From SVQP01 sp045594445 (GTDB lineage Bacteria; Bacillota; Clostridia; Oscillospirales; CAG-272), in contig JAZNYL010000094.1 in NCBI GenBank assembly GCA_045594445.1, positions 1-32,282 on the forward strand: a DNA stretch of 32,282 nucleotides, read 5' to 3'. Within the stretch, counting starts at the first letter, position 1. Every line of letters begins with the position of its first letter. The translations under genes were made by a program, and so were the position numbers. The notes below the pieces were generated by a model that saw only the letters and a program-made list of their open reading frames with translations, did not search any database and had not been told where the DNA came from. Below are positions 7,630 to 15,513 of the stretch, piece by piece.

Positions 7630-7922
7630 TACATCACGTGCATAGCCGAACGGGAGCCGAACCGAATTGCCCGACGACGATGCATTTTCGCATCTTTCGG
7701 CGTGCTTTCACTCGCAAGATTTGTATCTTGCTTCGCAAAATCGCGCCAAAAGCTATCAAAAATGCATTCGCCGGCGGGTGCGAGCAGTTTTGACGCAGCA
7801 GATTTTTTCGAGCCCCAAAGCTTTTCCCGCAGGGCATATAGGCAATATGTCCAAGGGAAAAGATGACGGGATCGGGAAAATCTGCCCGTCAAAACCAACT
7901 TGGTTCGACTCCCGTTCGGCTA
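7630..7922 (+). ncRNA. candidate structured leader RNA upstream of pseudouridine synthase
   Basis: A 27-position helix pairs 7643-7669 with 7896-7922: 24 Watson-Crick pairs, one G-U and two mismatches, with an unbroken 14-bp outer part. It encloses separate hairpins: CCGA/TCGG around GATGC/GCATC (7671-7700), GCAAGAT/ATCTTGC (7714-7731), CTTTTCCC/GGGAAAAG around GGGCATAT/ATATGTCC (7821-7862), and TGACGGG/CCCGTCA (7864-7891). The 3' strand contains GGTTCGACTCC, the consensus of a tRNA T-arm. The ribosome-binding site AAGGAGG begins at the foot of the helix. No ORF is credible. A regulatory RNA is my preferred reading. A mobile element with long inverted ends is the alternative. Confidence 0.6.
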
Positions 7923-7932
7923 AGGAGGATTT

Positions 7933-8853
7933 ATGGATTTCTTGATCGACGCCGCGCATCACGGCAGGACCGTGCGCTCCTATATTCAGCATACCCTTTC
8001 CATCTCCTCCCGCATGCTGACCGTGCTCAAGCAAACCGAGAACGGCATTACGGTCAATGGCGAGCACGTCACGGTGCGCCGTATTCTGAACGAGGGCGAC
8101 GTGCTGAGCCTTGCCATTGACGACACGCCCGAGCGTGCCTCGCACAACGTCCCGCCTACGGACATTCCGCTGGACGTTTTGTACGAAGACGATCACATCA
8201 TCGTCATGAACAAGCCGCCGCACATGCCCACGCATCCCTCTCACAATCATCACGACGACACGCTTGCCAACGCGCTTGCCTTCCGCTATGCAAAGATGGG
8301 AATTCCCTTTGTGTTCCGTCCCATGGGCAGACTTGACCGCAACACATCCGGCGTGGTGCTTGCCGCCAAGGATAAGGTGGCATCCGGTAAGCTGACCGAG
8401 GCCATCAAGGCAGGAGTGGTACACAAGACCTATCTGGCCATCGCTGTGGGCGAGCTGCCCGTGGACGGCCTTGTTCACACCATTGATTGCGGCATCCGCA
8501 GGCAAGCGGACAGCGTGATCATGCGCACTACTTGCCCCGACTCAACCGATCCGAGCGAAATATCGGTCACGGATTACGAGGTGCTGGACGCGCGGAACGG
8601 ACTTTCGCTCATCCGCGTTTGTCCGCGTACAGGGCGCACGCATCAGATCCGCGTGCACTTTGCTTACATAGGGCACCCTTTACTTGGCGACGATCTTTAC
8701 GGCACGCCCGACGCGCGCATTGACCGCCACGCGCTGCACGCGCAAAGTCTTGAGTTCCCGCTGCCCTTTTCGGACACACGTATGCTGCAATCAGCCCCTT
8801 TGCCCGCGGATATGCAGCGCATCATCTTACAATATTTTCCGAGGTATTCATGA
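7933..8853 (+). CDS. RluA/RluD-family 23S rRNA (or tRNA) pseudouridine synthase
   Basis: This 306-residue enzyme would isomerise specific uridines in structured RNA to pseudouridine. It has an N-terminal S4-like RNA-binding region (about 10-62). The catalytic motif GRLDRNTSG follows, with the aspartate at D135, and then RTGRTHQIRVHFAYIGHPLLGD, the typical C-terminal active-site strand of the RluA superfamily. The exact target (RluD, RluC or RluA type) cannot be decided from sequence. AAGGAGG (7922-7928) sits 4 bases before the ATG. The gene follows an unusually long, folded leader and overlaps the next gene by 4 bp, so the pair is translationally coupled. Confidence 0.9.
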   Translation: MDFLIDAAHHGRTVRSYIQHTLSISSRMLTVLKQTENGITVNGEHVTVRRILNEGDVLSLAIDDTPERASHNVPPTDIPLDVLYEDDHIIVMNKPPHMPTHPSHNHHDDTLANALAFRYAKMGIPFVFRPMGRLDRNTSGVVLAAKDKVASGKLTEAIKAGVVHKTYLAIAVGELPVDGLVHTIDCGIRRQADSVIMRTTCPDSTDPSEISVTDYEVLDARNGLSLIRVCPRTGRTHQIRVHFAYIGHPLLGDDLYGTPDARIDRHALHAQSLEFPLPFSDTRMLQSAPLPADMQRIILQYFPRYS

Positions 8854-10055
8854 AGAATAAAACTAAAACCGAGCTCGCTCCTTCGGTCATTACGGCCAAG
8901 GAGTACGCCGCGCTTTCCCCCGAGGAAAAGCAGGAGTGGCGCGCGGTTGAGCCGCGTCATGAGCGTTTACCCATCGTCAGCTACGTGTTCTTTGGTCTTG
9001 GCGCGCTTGCGCTGATCATTTACGTCGTGGCAAGACTGTGGCCCGGCTTTGCCGACTTTTTCAATCAGAACGTCAGTGAACTGTTCCGTCGCGTGCTTGC
9101 CGCGCTGACCAATCCCATTCCGTTTTCGCTTGGCGAATGCTGCCTGCTGCTTTTGCCTGTCGCCTTTGGTCTTGTCGTTTGGTACGCGGCCAAGTATCGC
9201 TGTGACACCTGGCGCAGCACCTGGAGCTTCGTGGGCATTTTGCTCTCGGTGGTCAGCCTGCTGCTCTCCCTGTTCGTCTTTACCTTTGCCACGGGATATC
9301 ACGGCAAACCCTTGGACGAGAAATTGGGCATGCAGCAACAGGACGTCAGCGCCGAGGAGCTTTACAGAACTGCGCTGATCCTGACCGACAAGATCAACGA
9401 GGAAAAAGAAAACGTCAGCTATGACGGGGCAGATTTCTCAATCATGCCCTACTCGCTCTCCGAGATGAACGACAAGCTGCTCCGTGCCTACGACACCTTC
9501 TGCGAAAAGCACGCATTCATTGATCACTACAATTCCAGACTCAAACCCGTCATGCTCAGCGAGCTGATGAACTACACGCACATCACGGGCGTTTACTCCT
9601 ACTTCACGGGAGAAGCAAACATTGACATCGCCTTTCCCGATTACACCATCCCCTACACCGCAGCGCACGAGCTGGCGCACCAGCGCGGCATTGCCAAGGA
9701 GGACGAGGCCAACATGATCGCCTTCCTCGTATGCATTGAGTCGGACGACGCCTATATCCGCTACTGCGCTTACGTCAACATGTACGAGTACGTGGCCAAC
9801 GCGCTCTACCGTGCCAACCCCGACCTCTACGCCAAGGCAAGAAACACGCTGGACATGGACGTCCGACGTGAGATGATTGCCTACAACGCCTTCTTTTCCA
9901 AGTATCAGGACAGCACCGCAAGCTCGGTTTCGGGTGCGGTCAACGATACGTTTCTGAAGTTTCAAGGCACCGAAGGAACCGCCAGCTACGGCATGGTGGT
10001 GGATCTGACGGTGGCGTATTACAAGAGTCTGGGCATGATCCCGCAAGAACAATGA
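8850..10055 (+). CDS. DUF3810-family membrane protein with HExxH motif
   Basis: The 401-residue protein has three predicted membrane helices (about 45-62, 96-113 and 126-148) and then a long soluble domain. That domain contains HELAHQRG (H273, E274, H277) followed by AKEDEAN with glutamates at 284 and 286, the hallmark of DUF3810 proteins. This looks like a membrane-anchored zinc metalloprotease, but the family's substrate is not known to me. The start codon overlaps the pseudouridine synthase stop (ATGA), which implies co-translation. Two terminator hairpins follow directly, closing a two-gene operon. Confidence 0.85.
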   Translation: MKNKTKTELAPSVITAKEYAALSPEEKQEWRAVEPRHERLPIVSYVFFGLGALALIIYVVARLWPGFADFFNQNVSELFRRVLAALTNPIPFSLGECCLLLLPVAFGLVVWYAAKYRCDTWRSTWSFVGILLSVVSLLLSLFVFTFATGYHGKPLDEKLGMQQQDVSAEELYRTALILTDKINEEKENVSYDGADFSIMPYSLSEMNDKLLRAYDTFCEKHAFIDHYNSRLKPVMLSELMNYTHITGVYSYFTGEANIDIAFPDYTIPYTAAHELAHQRGIAKEDEANMIAFLVCIESDDAYIRYCAYVNMYEYVANALYRANPDLYAKARNTLDMDVRREMIAYNAFFSKYQDSTASSVSGAVNDTFLKFQGTEGTASYGMVVDLTVAYYKSLGMIPQEQ

Positions 10056-10062
10056 ACCCTTA

Positions 10063-10100
10063 CCCTCAAGGCCGCATATAGTGGCTTTGAGGGTGTTTTT
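10063..10100 (+). terminator. terminator of the rluD-DUF3810 operon
   Basis: CCCTCAAgGCC (10063-10073) pairs with GGCtTTGAGGG (10083-10093), followed by TGTTTTTT. Confidence 0.85.
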
Positions 10101-10135
10101 TGCCTTGCCGACGCGCGTCGTCGGCAAGCGCGATT

Positions 10136-10159
10136 GCCCCTGTTTCGGGGGCTTTTTTT
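10136..10159 (+). terminator. second, back-up terminator
   Basis: GCCCC (10136-10140), loop, GGGGC (10148-10152), then seven T's. Another GC-rich inverted repeat without a T tract (CTTGCCGAC/GTCGGCAAG) sits between the two terminators. Confidence 0.75.
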
Positions 10160-10418
10160 GCGCTTATTTTCATGGATGCTATGTCGTGGTGTGTTGTATT
10201 TTGTCGTAGTACGACATTATTTATGAACTATATATTTACCATTTATTCGTATTTTCGTCACTTTATTATCTTTCACGATATATTTCTCTCTTATAGCGAT
10301 AATTACAATGTGCATTTAGAACTGTTGTTCCATGACATTACTACGACATAATTTGACAGATTTCGATTTTGGATTGGAATTAGTTTGTAAATATTCTGTG
10401 AACTATTTTGGAAATATC
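10160..10418. other. AT-rich intergenic region with TGTCGTA/TACGACA motifs
   Basis: There is no credible gene. A 15-bp perfect palindrome, TGTCGTA-G-TACGACA, lies at 10202-10216. Related half-sites are TGTCGTG (10182-10188) and TACGACA (10342-10348). These may be operator sites for an unidentified regulator of murA, but they lie 70-230 bp upstream of its promoter. Confidence 0.4.
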
Positions 10419-10447
10419 TTTACTTATAATATACAATATGTTATAAT
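10419..10447 (+). promoter_or_regulatory. murA promoter
   Basis: TTTACT (10419-10424), 17-bp spacer, TATAAT (10442-10447). A second TATAAT lies at 10425-10430 with no good -35. The leader is about 100 nt. Confidence 0.65.
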
Positions 10448-10556
10448 AAATGCACGCTCACACGAGTGACAGATTGCGACCGAAAACCCCAATTTCCGAC
10501 CGCGACGCAAAGGCACAAAGCATCCACCAAATTCCGGGCATTTTTTGGAGATTACT

Positions 10557-11816
10557 ATGGAAAAGATCATCATCAACGGCGGCCTCCCTCTCAACGGCGA
10601 CGTGTATATTGACGGCATGAAGAATGCTGCTCTCCCCATCATTGCTGCAACTCTGCTTTGCGGGGATACCTGTGTCATTGACAACGTGCCTGCCGTCAGC
10701 GACATCGCTATGCTTCTGGACATCATTACCGGAATGGGTGCAGAGGTGGAATATCTGGATAAGTGCCGCATCCGTATCAACACCGCCAACGTCAAGCCCG
10801 GCTGCTCCCCTTACGATCTGGTTTGCAAGATCAGAGGCTCGGCGTATATCATCGGTGCTGAGATCGGTCGCTTTGGAACTGCGCACGTCGGCTATCCCGG
10901 CGGCTGCGATTTCGGTGTTCGTCCTCTGGATTTGCACTTGATGGGCTTTGAGGCTCTGGGCGCACAGATCACGGTTGAGAGCGGCTACATCAATGCAGTA
11001 TCTCCTGCAGGTCTGCACGGCAACTCCATCTATTTCCGTCTTCCCTCCGTCGGCGCAACCGTCAACTGCATCCTGGCCTCGGTGTTTGCCGAGGGCGAGA
11101 CCACCATTGAGGGCGCTGCGCAGGAGCCCCATATCGTTGACATGGCCAACTTCCTCAACGCCTGCGGCGCGGACATTACCGGCGCGGGCACGCCCAGCAT
11201 CAAGGTGCGCGGCGTCAAGTCTCTGCACGGCTGTCATCACACCATCATTCCCGACATGATCGAGGCAGGTACCTACATGGCTGCCGCAGCTATTGCAGGC
11301 GGTGACGTATGCGTACATAACGTCATTACCAAGCACATGGAATCGATCTGCTCCGTTCTTTCCAGAATGGGCGTTAAGCTGGAGATCGGCACCGACACCA
11401 TCACGGTTCACAGCACAGGCAAGCTGATCGCAACCGATGTTGTTACCCAGCCCTACCCCGGATTCCCGACCGATATGCACCCGCAGATCAGCGCACTGAT
11501 GTGCGTGGCAGACGGCGTCAGCCGCATGAGCGAGCTGGTTTGGGATAACCGCTTCAGATACATCAACGAATTCCAAAAAATGGGAACTAATATTTCCCTG
11601 TCCGACAGAACCGCATCCTTTACGGGCAGCCAGAAGCTGTCCGGTGCACCCGTCGTTTCCACCGACCTGCGTGCAGGCGCTGCCATGATCATTCTGGCAC
11701 TCCGCGCACACGGCACCTCCCAGATCACCAAGATCTCGCTGATCGAGCGCGGCTACGATAACATCGTGGGCAAGCTCGCCGCTCTTGGCGCGGACATCAA
11801 ACGGGTGGACGAATAA
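10557..11816 (+). CDS. murA: UDP-N-acetylglucosamine 1-carboxyvinyltransferase
   Basis: MurA transfers enolpyruvate from phosphoenolpyruvate to UDP-GlcNAc, the first committed cytoplasmic step of peptidoglycan synthesis. The 419-residue protein has K22 and N23 in GMKNAALPI, exactly as in the E. coli enzyme. The reactive cysteine is C117 in GGCDFGVRPLDLH, which predicts normal fosfomycin sensitivity at this residue (inference). ATG 10557 is preferred because GGAG (10547-10550) is placed 6 bases upstream; a TTG at 10545 would overlap that site. The gene stands alone between its promoter and a terminator. Many Firmicutes carry two murA paralogues; which one this is cannot be told here. Confidence 0.96.
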   Translation: MEKIIINGGLPLNGDVYIDGMKNAALPIIAATLLCGDTCVIDNVPAVSDIAMLLDIITGMGAEVEYLDKCRIRINTANVKPGCSPYDLVCKIRGSAYIIGAEIGRFGTAHVGYPGGCDFGVRPLDLHLMGFEALGAQITVESGYINAVSPAGLHGNSIYFRLPSVGATVNCILASVFAEGETTIEGAAQEPHIVDMANFLNACGADITGAGTPSIKVRGVKSLHGCHHTIIPDMIEAGTYMAAAAIAGGDVCVHNVITKHMESICSVLSRMGVKLEIGTDTITVHSTGKLIATDVVTQPYPGFPTDMHPQISALMCVADGVSRMSELVWDNRFRYINEFQKMGTNISLSDRTASFTGSQKLSGAPVVSTDLRAGAAMIILALRAHGTSQITKISLIERGYDNIVGKLAALGADIKRVDE

Positions 11817-11832
11817 ATCCAATCAAATACGA

Positions 11833-11905
11833 AAAGCCCCCTACCCGCGGGCTTGATACGAGTGGAGCGTATCTTTTCCGCGGCGACGGGGGCTTTATGT
11901 TTTGG
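11833..11905 (+). terminator. murA terminator with extended stem
   Basis: AAAGCCCCC (11833-11841) pairs with GGGGGCTTT (11888-11896). Inside are CCGCGG-type and GATACG/CGTATC pairings, and a T-rich tail follows. Confidence 0.75.
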
Positions 11906-11914
11906 TATTGGGCA

Positions 11915-12227
11915 GCAGTAATCGGTGATTTTTCAAAGGCAAAAAACGAACTTCAACTTCAAATTGCCGCAGAAAAATCGCCTATTACCGGGCGCACCGC
12001 AGAACGCCGGGCGAAGGCGATCTTACGATCGTCGAGCCGCGTGCGAGGAGCAACGCAGTAATCGGTGATTTTTCAAAGGCAAAAAAACGAACTCCAACTT
12101 CAAATTGCCGCAGAAAAATCGCCTATTACCAGGCGCACCGCAGAACGCCAGGCGAAGGCGATCTTACGATCGTCGAGCCGCGTGCGAGGAGCAACGCAGT
12201 AGTCGGTGATTTTTCAAAGGCAAAAAA
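11915..12227. repeat. tandem repeat, about 140-bp unit, 2.2 copies
   Basis: The units run 11915-12054, 12055-12195 and 12196-12227 (partial), with periods of 140 and 141 bp and only a few differences. Each full unit contains an imperfect hairpin between its start (TAATCGGTGATTTTTC) and GAAAAATCGCCTATTA, plus an ACGATCGT palindrome. No ORF spans the array convincingly. Confidence 0.9.
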
Positions 12228-12271
12228 AGAAAGCGGACGGGACATCCCATAATAGGATGTCCCGTCCGCTT
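12221..12271 (-). terminator. terminator of the sigma/zinc-ribbon operon
   Basis: A perfect 17-bp stem, 12231-12247 with 12255-12271 (arms AAGCGGACGGGACATCC and complement), has a 7-nt loop. On the minus strand it is followed by TTTCTTTTTTTG. Confidence 0.88.
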
Positions 12272-12356
12272 TACTTGACCGGTCAGCTATTGATATCAGA
12301 TATAAACGAAGACATTATGTTCCCTGTTTAATAAATGATACGCGCAAAGAGTTCAA

Positions 12357-12668
12357 TTACTTAGCTCTTCTCGCCTCGAAGCATGCGCTGCAGTAAACAG
12401 GTCTGTCGTTAGAAGGCTGGAAGTTGAGCTTAGCCTCGCCGCCGCACTCTGCGCAAACAGCGATGAAATACTGACGCTCGGGCTTGCCTGCGTTCTTCTT
12501 AGCGTCGCGGCATGCCTTGCAGCTCTTGGGCTTGTTCAAAAAGCCTTTTTCCTTGTAGAACTGCTGCTCGCCTGCGGTGAATACGAATTCGTTGCCGCAT
12601 TCCTTGCAAACCAGTGTTTCGTCAACAAACTCTTCTTCGCCAACGACTTTTACTTCATCTTCGTACAT
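12357..12668 (-). CDS. small double zinc-ribbon protein (CxxC...CxxC)
   Basis: The 103-residue protein has four CxxC knuckles forming two zinc ribbons: C21/C24 with C50/C53, and C72/C75 with C93/C96. The first half matches the zf-trcl-type pattern, including FVFTAGEQQFYKEKGF. The second resembles the short CxxC...CxxC ribbon common in Firmicutes and candidate phyla (VYCSACF). The biochemical role of these proteins is not established; binding to nucleic acid or RNA polymerase would be a guess. A GAGGT ribosome-binding site precedes the start. It is the second gene of an operon, 45 bp behind a SigH-like sigma factor. Confidence 0.85.
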   Translation of the reverse strand: MYEDEVKVVGEEEFVDETLVCKECGNEFVFTAGEQQFYKEKGFLNKPKSCKACRDAKKNAGKPERQYFIAVCAECGGEAKLNFQPSNDRPVYCSACFEARRAK

Positions 12669-12713
12669 TTGTTTTTACCTCACTTGTTGTGGTATATTAT
12701 TTATGGTAAACCC

Positions 12714-13334
12714 TTACGGGTTGTCCCCTTGTCCGATCACCTGCCGCAGCTTTTTTCTGATGCGGTAGATGGCGTTGGAAATGGATTTTTCATCCTTTCC
12801 GAGTATTTGCGCAATGCGTGCCGTGGAAGCACCCGAAACGTACAACCACCAAACGCGGCTCTCGTAAGGCGAGAGGCTGCGCGCAATGGTCAGCTGCAAG
12901 GCCTCCATGCGTTCCTTATCGATCAAGGCCTCGGTTACCGAATCCTCGCAGCCAAGCAGCTCGGGATTCTGCTCGATCAAGCCCTCACCCTCCAAGGAAA
13001 GCAGCCCTTGACGGCGCTGCCTGCGGAACACGCGCATAACGGAGGCAAGTCCGTGCCCGACGCAGATTTTGGCATACAGACCGAACTCCACGCCCTCGCG
13101 GGAGGGATCGTAGGTCTGTACCGCGCTGCAGAACACCACGCTGGCCTCCTGCCAAAGATCCTCCAGATCCGCCTCACCCATATCGGGCGACGCATACTTG
13201 GCAGCCATGGAACGCAGCATGGGCGCATATCTCTCCAGCAGGATCGCATAAGCCGTCTGATCCCCCGCACGCGCCGCACACAGCAGATCCGAAAGCTCTG
13301 CATTTTGCTGTATTTTCGTGTTGGAGTTGCTCAT
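12714..13334 (-). CDS. SigH-like sigma-70 family RNA polymerase sigma factor
   Basis: The 206-residue protein has a region 2 core (DLEDLWQEASVVF, then FGLYAKICVGHGL) and a region 4 helix-turn-helix at the C-terminus (IAQILGKDEKSISNAIYRIRKKLR). Length and layout fit the SigH (Spo0H) group of alternative sigma factors, which in Bacillus control entry to sporulation and competence. Whether this is the true SigH orthologue cannot be settled from sequence alone. Its promoter has both hexamers at SigA consensus, so it should be well expressed. It is co-transcribed with a zinc-ribbon gene downstream. Confidence 0.85.
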   Translation of the reverse strand: MSNSNTKIQQNAELSDLLCAARAGDQTAYAILLERYAPMLRSMAAKYASPDMGEADLEDLWQEASVVFCSAVQTYDPSREGVEFGLYAKICVGHGLASVMRVFRRQRRQGLLSLEGEGLIEQNPELLGCEDSVTEALIDKERMEALQLTIARSLSPYESRVWWLYVSGASTARIAQILGKDEKSISNAIYRIRKKLRQVIGQGDNP

Positions 13335-13369
13335 GTTTTCACCGCCATAGATATAGTGCCATTTATACC

Positions 13370-13397
13370 ATTATATCACAAAAGCACCCTTTGTCAA
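13370..13397 (-). promoter_or_regulatory. promoter of the sigma factor operon
   Basis: Minus strand TTGACA (13392-13397), 16-bp spacer, TATAAT (13370-13375). Both hexamers are perfect, and the leader is about 30 nt. Confidence 0.85.
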
Positions 13398-13468
13398 GAG
13401 AAATTTTTGTCGAATTATCACATCATTGAAAATTTTTCCAATGAAATTTGTCAATATTGCACAACAAG

Positions 13469-13518
13469 AAAAGCCCCCGTTTGAGCATTGTGCAACGCTC
13501 GCGGGAGCTTTTTTGTGA
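13469..13518. terminator. terminator downstream of the DUF4364 gene
   Basis: AAGCCCCCG (13471-13479) pairs with CGGGAGCTT (13502-13510), one mismatch, around GAGCATTG/CAACGCTC. T's follow on the plus strand and TTTTCTTG on the minus strand. It separates DUF4364 from the sigma factor operon. Confidence 0.75.
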
Positions 13519-13600
13519 CATTTGATATTTTTCGGTCAAAACTTTGTCAGAATTTACAATTTATTCACTTTAACTAAAGTGCCAAACCCTGCCAAAACCC

Positions 13601-14152
13601 TTATGAAAAAAGGTAATTTACGTTCCCCGCCACCAGCGCGGTCACACCTTTGTAAATATTTTCGGGGTTTTCGCGGAAATTGTCCGCCATTCTCTCTGCG
13701 CGCAGTCTGCTGTCCACGGTCAGCATGACCGACATGATGACCTCTTCCTTCTCGTACATCTTGCACTCAAGGTCATACATCTTGTCGGGACGTGCCGTAA
13801 TATTGGTGGAAATACGCACGCCTCTCTTCTGAAAATCCAGGTAGCGCAAGGCACAGCGCAGGCTCTGATCCAGGATGCTCGGAAGCAGGTCGCTTTTGAG
13901 CCCCTCGGCCACGCATCTGCCCTTATAGGTGACGGCGTATAAATCATCCCCTGCCTCGTTCTGCCCAACGCAGGCGATCAGGTCGTTATCCAGCATATCG
14001 TAAAACGCCTCGGCAAAATCCAGATACATCACGTAATCGTTTTGCAGCGTCACGTCGTTTATGGTCACAAAGCTCATGGGATATCCGATGTTCTCCATCA
14101 GATACAGCACGAATATTTTGACGTTTTTCATATCTCCAATAGGCGAAGCCAT
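13601..14152 (-). CDS. DUF4364 family protein (winged-helix-like regulator)
   Basis: The 183-residue protein matches the DUF4364 family by its N-terminal helix-turn-helix-like segment (VKIFVLYLMENIGYPMSF) and beta-rich C-terminal half. Family members are small, clostridial and thought to be regulators, though I know of no defined target. ATG 14152 is chosen because GGAAGGAG (14161-14168) lies 8 bases upstream; an in-frame GTG at 14161 would overlap that site. The gene diverges from homoserine dehydrogenase. Two perfect palindromes lie in its promoter and leader, which would fit autoregulation. Confidence 0.8.
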   Translation of the reverse strand: MASPIGDMKNVKIFVLYLMENIGYPMSFVTINDVTLQNDYVMYLDFAEAFYDMLDNDLIACVGQNEAGDDLYAVTYKGRCVAEGLKSDLLPSILDQSLRCALRYLDFQKRGVRISTNITARPDKMYDLECKMYEKEEVIMSVMLTVDSRLRAERMADNFRENPENIYKGVTALVAGNVNYLFS

Positions 14153-14169
14153 ATTCTTCACTCCTTCCG

Positions 14170-14217
14170 ATGCGAATGTCGCATCAAAATTATATCACAT
14201 AATTTGTAAATTTACAA
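14170..14217 (-). promoter_or_regulatory. DUF4364 promoter with two palindromes
   Basis: Minus strand TTGTAA (14212-14217), 17-bp spacer, TATAAT (14189-14194). The -35 is part of a 14-bp palindrome, TTGTAAATTTACAA (14204-14217). A second inverted repeat, GATGCGA-atg-TCGCATC (14170-14186), lies in the leader. Both are operator candidates. Confidence 0.7.
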
Positions 14218-14226
14218 CTCCATTTC

Positions 14227-14255
14227 TTGCAATTCTCAAAAAAATGTGGTATAGT
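14227..14255 (+). promoter_or_regulatory. hom promoter
   Basis: TTGCAA (14227-14232), 17-bp spacer, TATAGT (14250-14255), diverging from the DUF4364 promoter. Confidence 0.7.
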
Positions 14256-14298
14256 ATAAAATGATGTATTATTCGCACAATTCCCGGAGGTAATTTCC

Positions 14299-15513
14299 AT
14301 GACTTCTATTGCAATTCTTGGCTTTGGCGTAGTCGGCAGCGGCTGTGCTGAGGTACTGACAAAAAACAAAGAGCTGATCAAGGTAAGCTGTGGCAGCGAT
14401 ATTGAGATCAAGTATATTCTGGATCTGCGCGATTTTCCCGACAGCCCCTTTGCAGATCGCGTGGTGCACAACTTTGATATCATCGTCAACGATCCCGAGA
14501 TCTCCTTGGTTGCAGAAATGATGGGTGGCTCGCACCCCGCTTACGAATTCACCAAGGCCTGCCTTGAGGCGGGCAAGAGCGTGGTCACCTCCAACAAAGA
14601 GGTGGTTGCCAACTTTGGCACCGAGCTTTTGGCACTGGCCGAGAAAAAGGGCGTGTCGTACCTGTTTGAGGCAAGCGTGGGCGGCGGTATTCCCGTGCTG
14701 CGCTCGATCTACGTGGACCTTGCCTCCAACCGCATCTGCGCGGTCAACGGTATTCTCAACGGCACCACCAACTATATTCTGACTCGCATGAAGGACAACG
14801 GCGCAAGCTTTGCCGACGCACTTGCCGAGGCGCAAAGGCTGGGATATGCCGAGGCCAATCCAATGGCTGACGTGGAGGGTCTGGATGCCGCACGCAAGGT
14901 ATCCATTCTGTGCGGCCTTTGCTTTGGCAAGCTGGTACCTCCCTCGGCCATTCCCACGCAGGGTATTACGAAAATCACCTCCGCCGATATCAGAGGCGTG
15001 GCCAAGCTGGGCTATACCATTAAGCTGATCGGACATGCAGATATGAACGAGCAAGGCAAGATCACCGCACTGGTCGGCCCACATCTCGTTCCCGCAAGCA
15101 ATCCCCTTTCGGGCATCTCGGACGTATTCAACGGCGTGCTGCTCAACGGCAATATGGTGGGTGACGTCATGTTCTACGGCCCCGGTGCAGGTAAGCTGCC
15201 CACCGCAAGCGCTGTTGTTGCAGATATCATCGACATTGTTTCGGGTAAGGGCGGAGCCGTTAAGCGTCCGCACTTTGTCAACGCAACCTCTGCAGATCTG
15301 ACCGTCTTTGCAGAATACGCCTGCCCGCGCTATATCAAGATCTTCGGCCTTTACACGCTTTCCGAGATCAAGCAGATGGTGGGCGCACACTTTGACCGTA
15401 TAGAGTTTGACGGCGACTACGCCTTCGTACTGACAACCCCCATGACCGAGAGCGAAGTGGCAGAGCTCAAGCACAGATGCCATGACGCCTCAGTCCTGCG
15501 CGTATTGGAATGA
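14299..15513 (+). CDS. hom: homoserine dehydrogenase
   Basis: The enzyme reduces aspartate semialdehyde to homoserine with NAD(P)H, the branch point to threonine and methionine. The 404-residue protein opens with a Rossmann loop, GFGVVGSG (8-15). It continues with VVTSNKEVVANFG and the signature region NGILNGTTNYILT, followed by YAEANPMADVEGLDAARKV. The C-terminal 70 residues look like a shortened, divergent ACT domain (YIKIFGLYTLSEI), the usual site of threonine feedback; whether feedback is retained is uncertain. A GGAGG ribosome-binding site precedes the start. It overlaps the next gene by 4 bp. Confidence 0.95.
   Translation: MTSIAILGFGVVGSGCAEVLTKNKELIKVSCGSDIEIKYILDLRDFPDSPFADRVVHNFDIIVNDPEISLVAEMMGGSHPAYEFTKACLEAGKSVVTSNKEVVANFGTELLALAEKKGVSYLFEASVGGGIPVLRSIYVDLASNRICAVNGILNGTTNYILTRMKDNGASFADALAEAQRLGYAEANPMADVEGLDAARKVSILCGLCFGKLVPPSAIPTQGITKITSADIRGVAKLGYTIKLIGHADMNEQGKITALVGPHLVPASNPLSGISDVFNGVLLNGNMVGDVMFYGPGAGKLPTASAVVADIIDIVSGKGGAVKRPHFVNATSADLTVFAEYACPRYIKIFGLYTLSEIKQMVGAHFDRIEFDGDYAFVLTTPMTESEVAELKHRCHDASVLRVLE

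Noticed and set aside
7895..7922. tRNA gene suggested by GGTTCGACTCC and a 7-bp TAGCCGA/TCGGCTA match
   Set aside because: The T-stem does not pair beyond two bases, no anticodon or D arm lies at the right distance, and the match is part of a longer 27-position helix.
10458..11822. 454-residue open frame on the minus strand
   Set aside because: It is the antisense of murA, whose catalytic residues are all in the plus frame.
14269..15483. 404-residue open frame on the minus strand
   Set aside because: It is the antisense of homoserine dehydrogenase; no start signal or domain.
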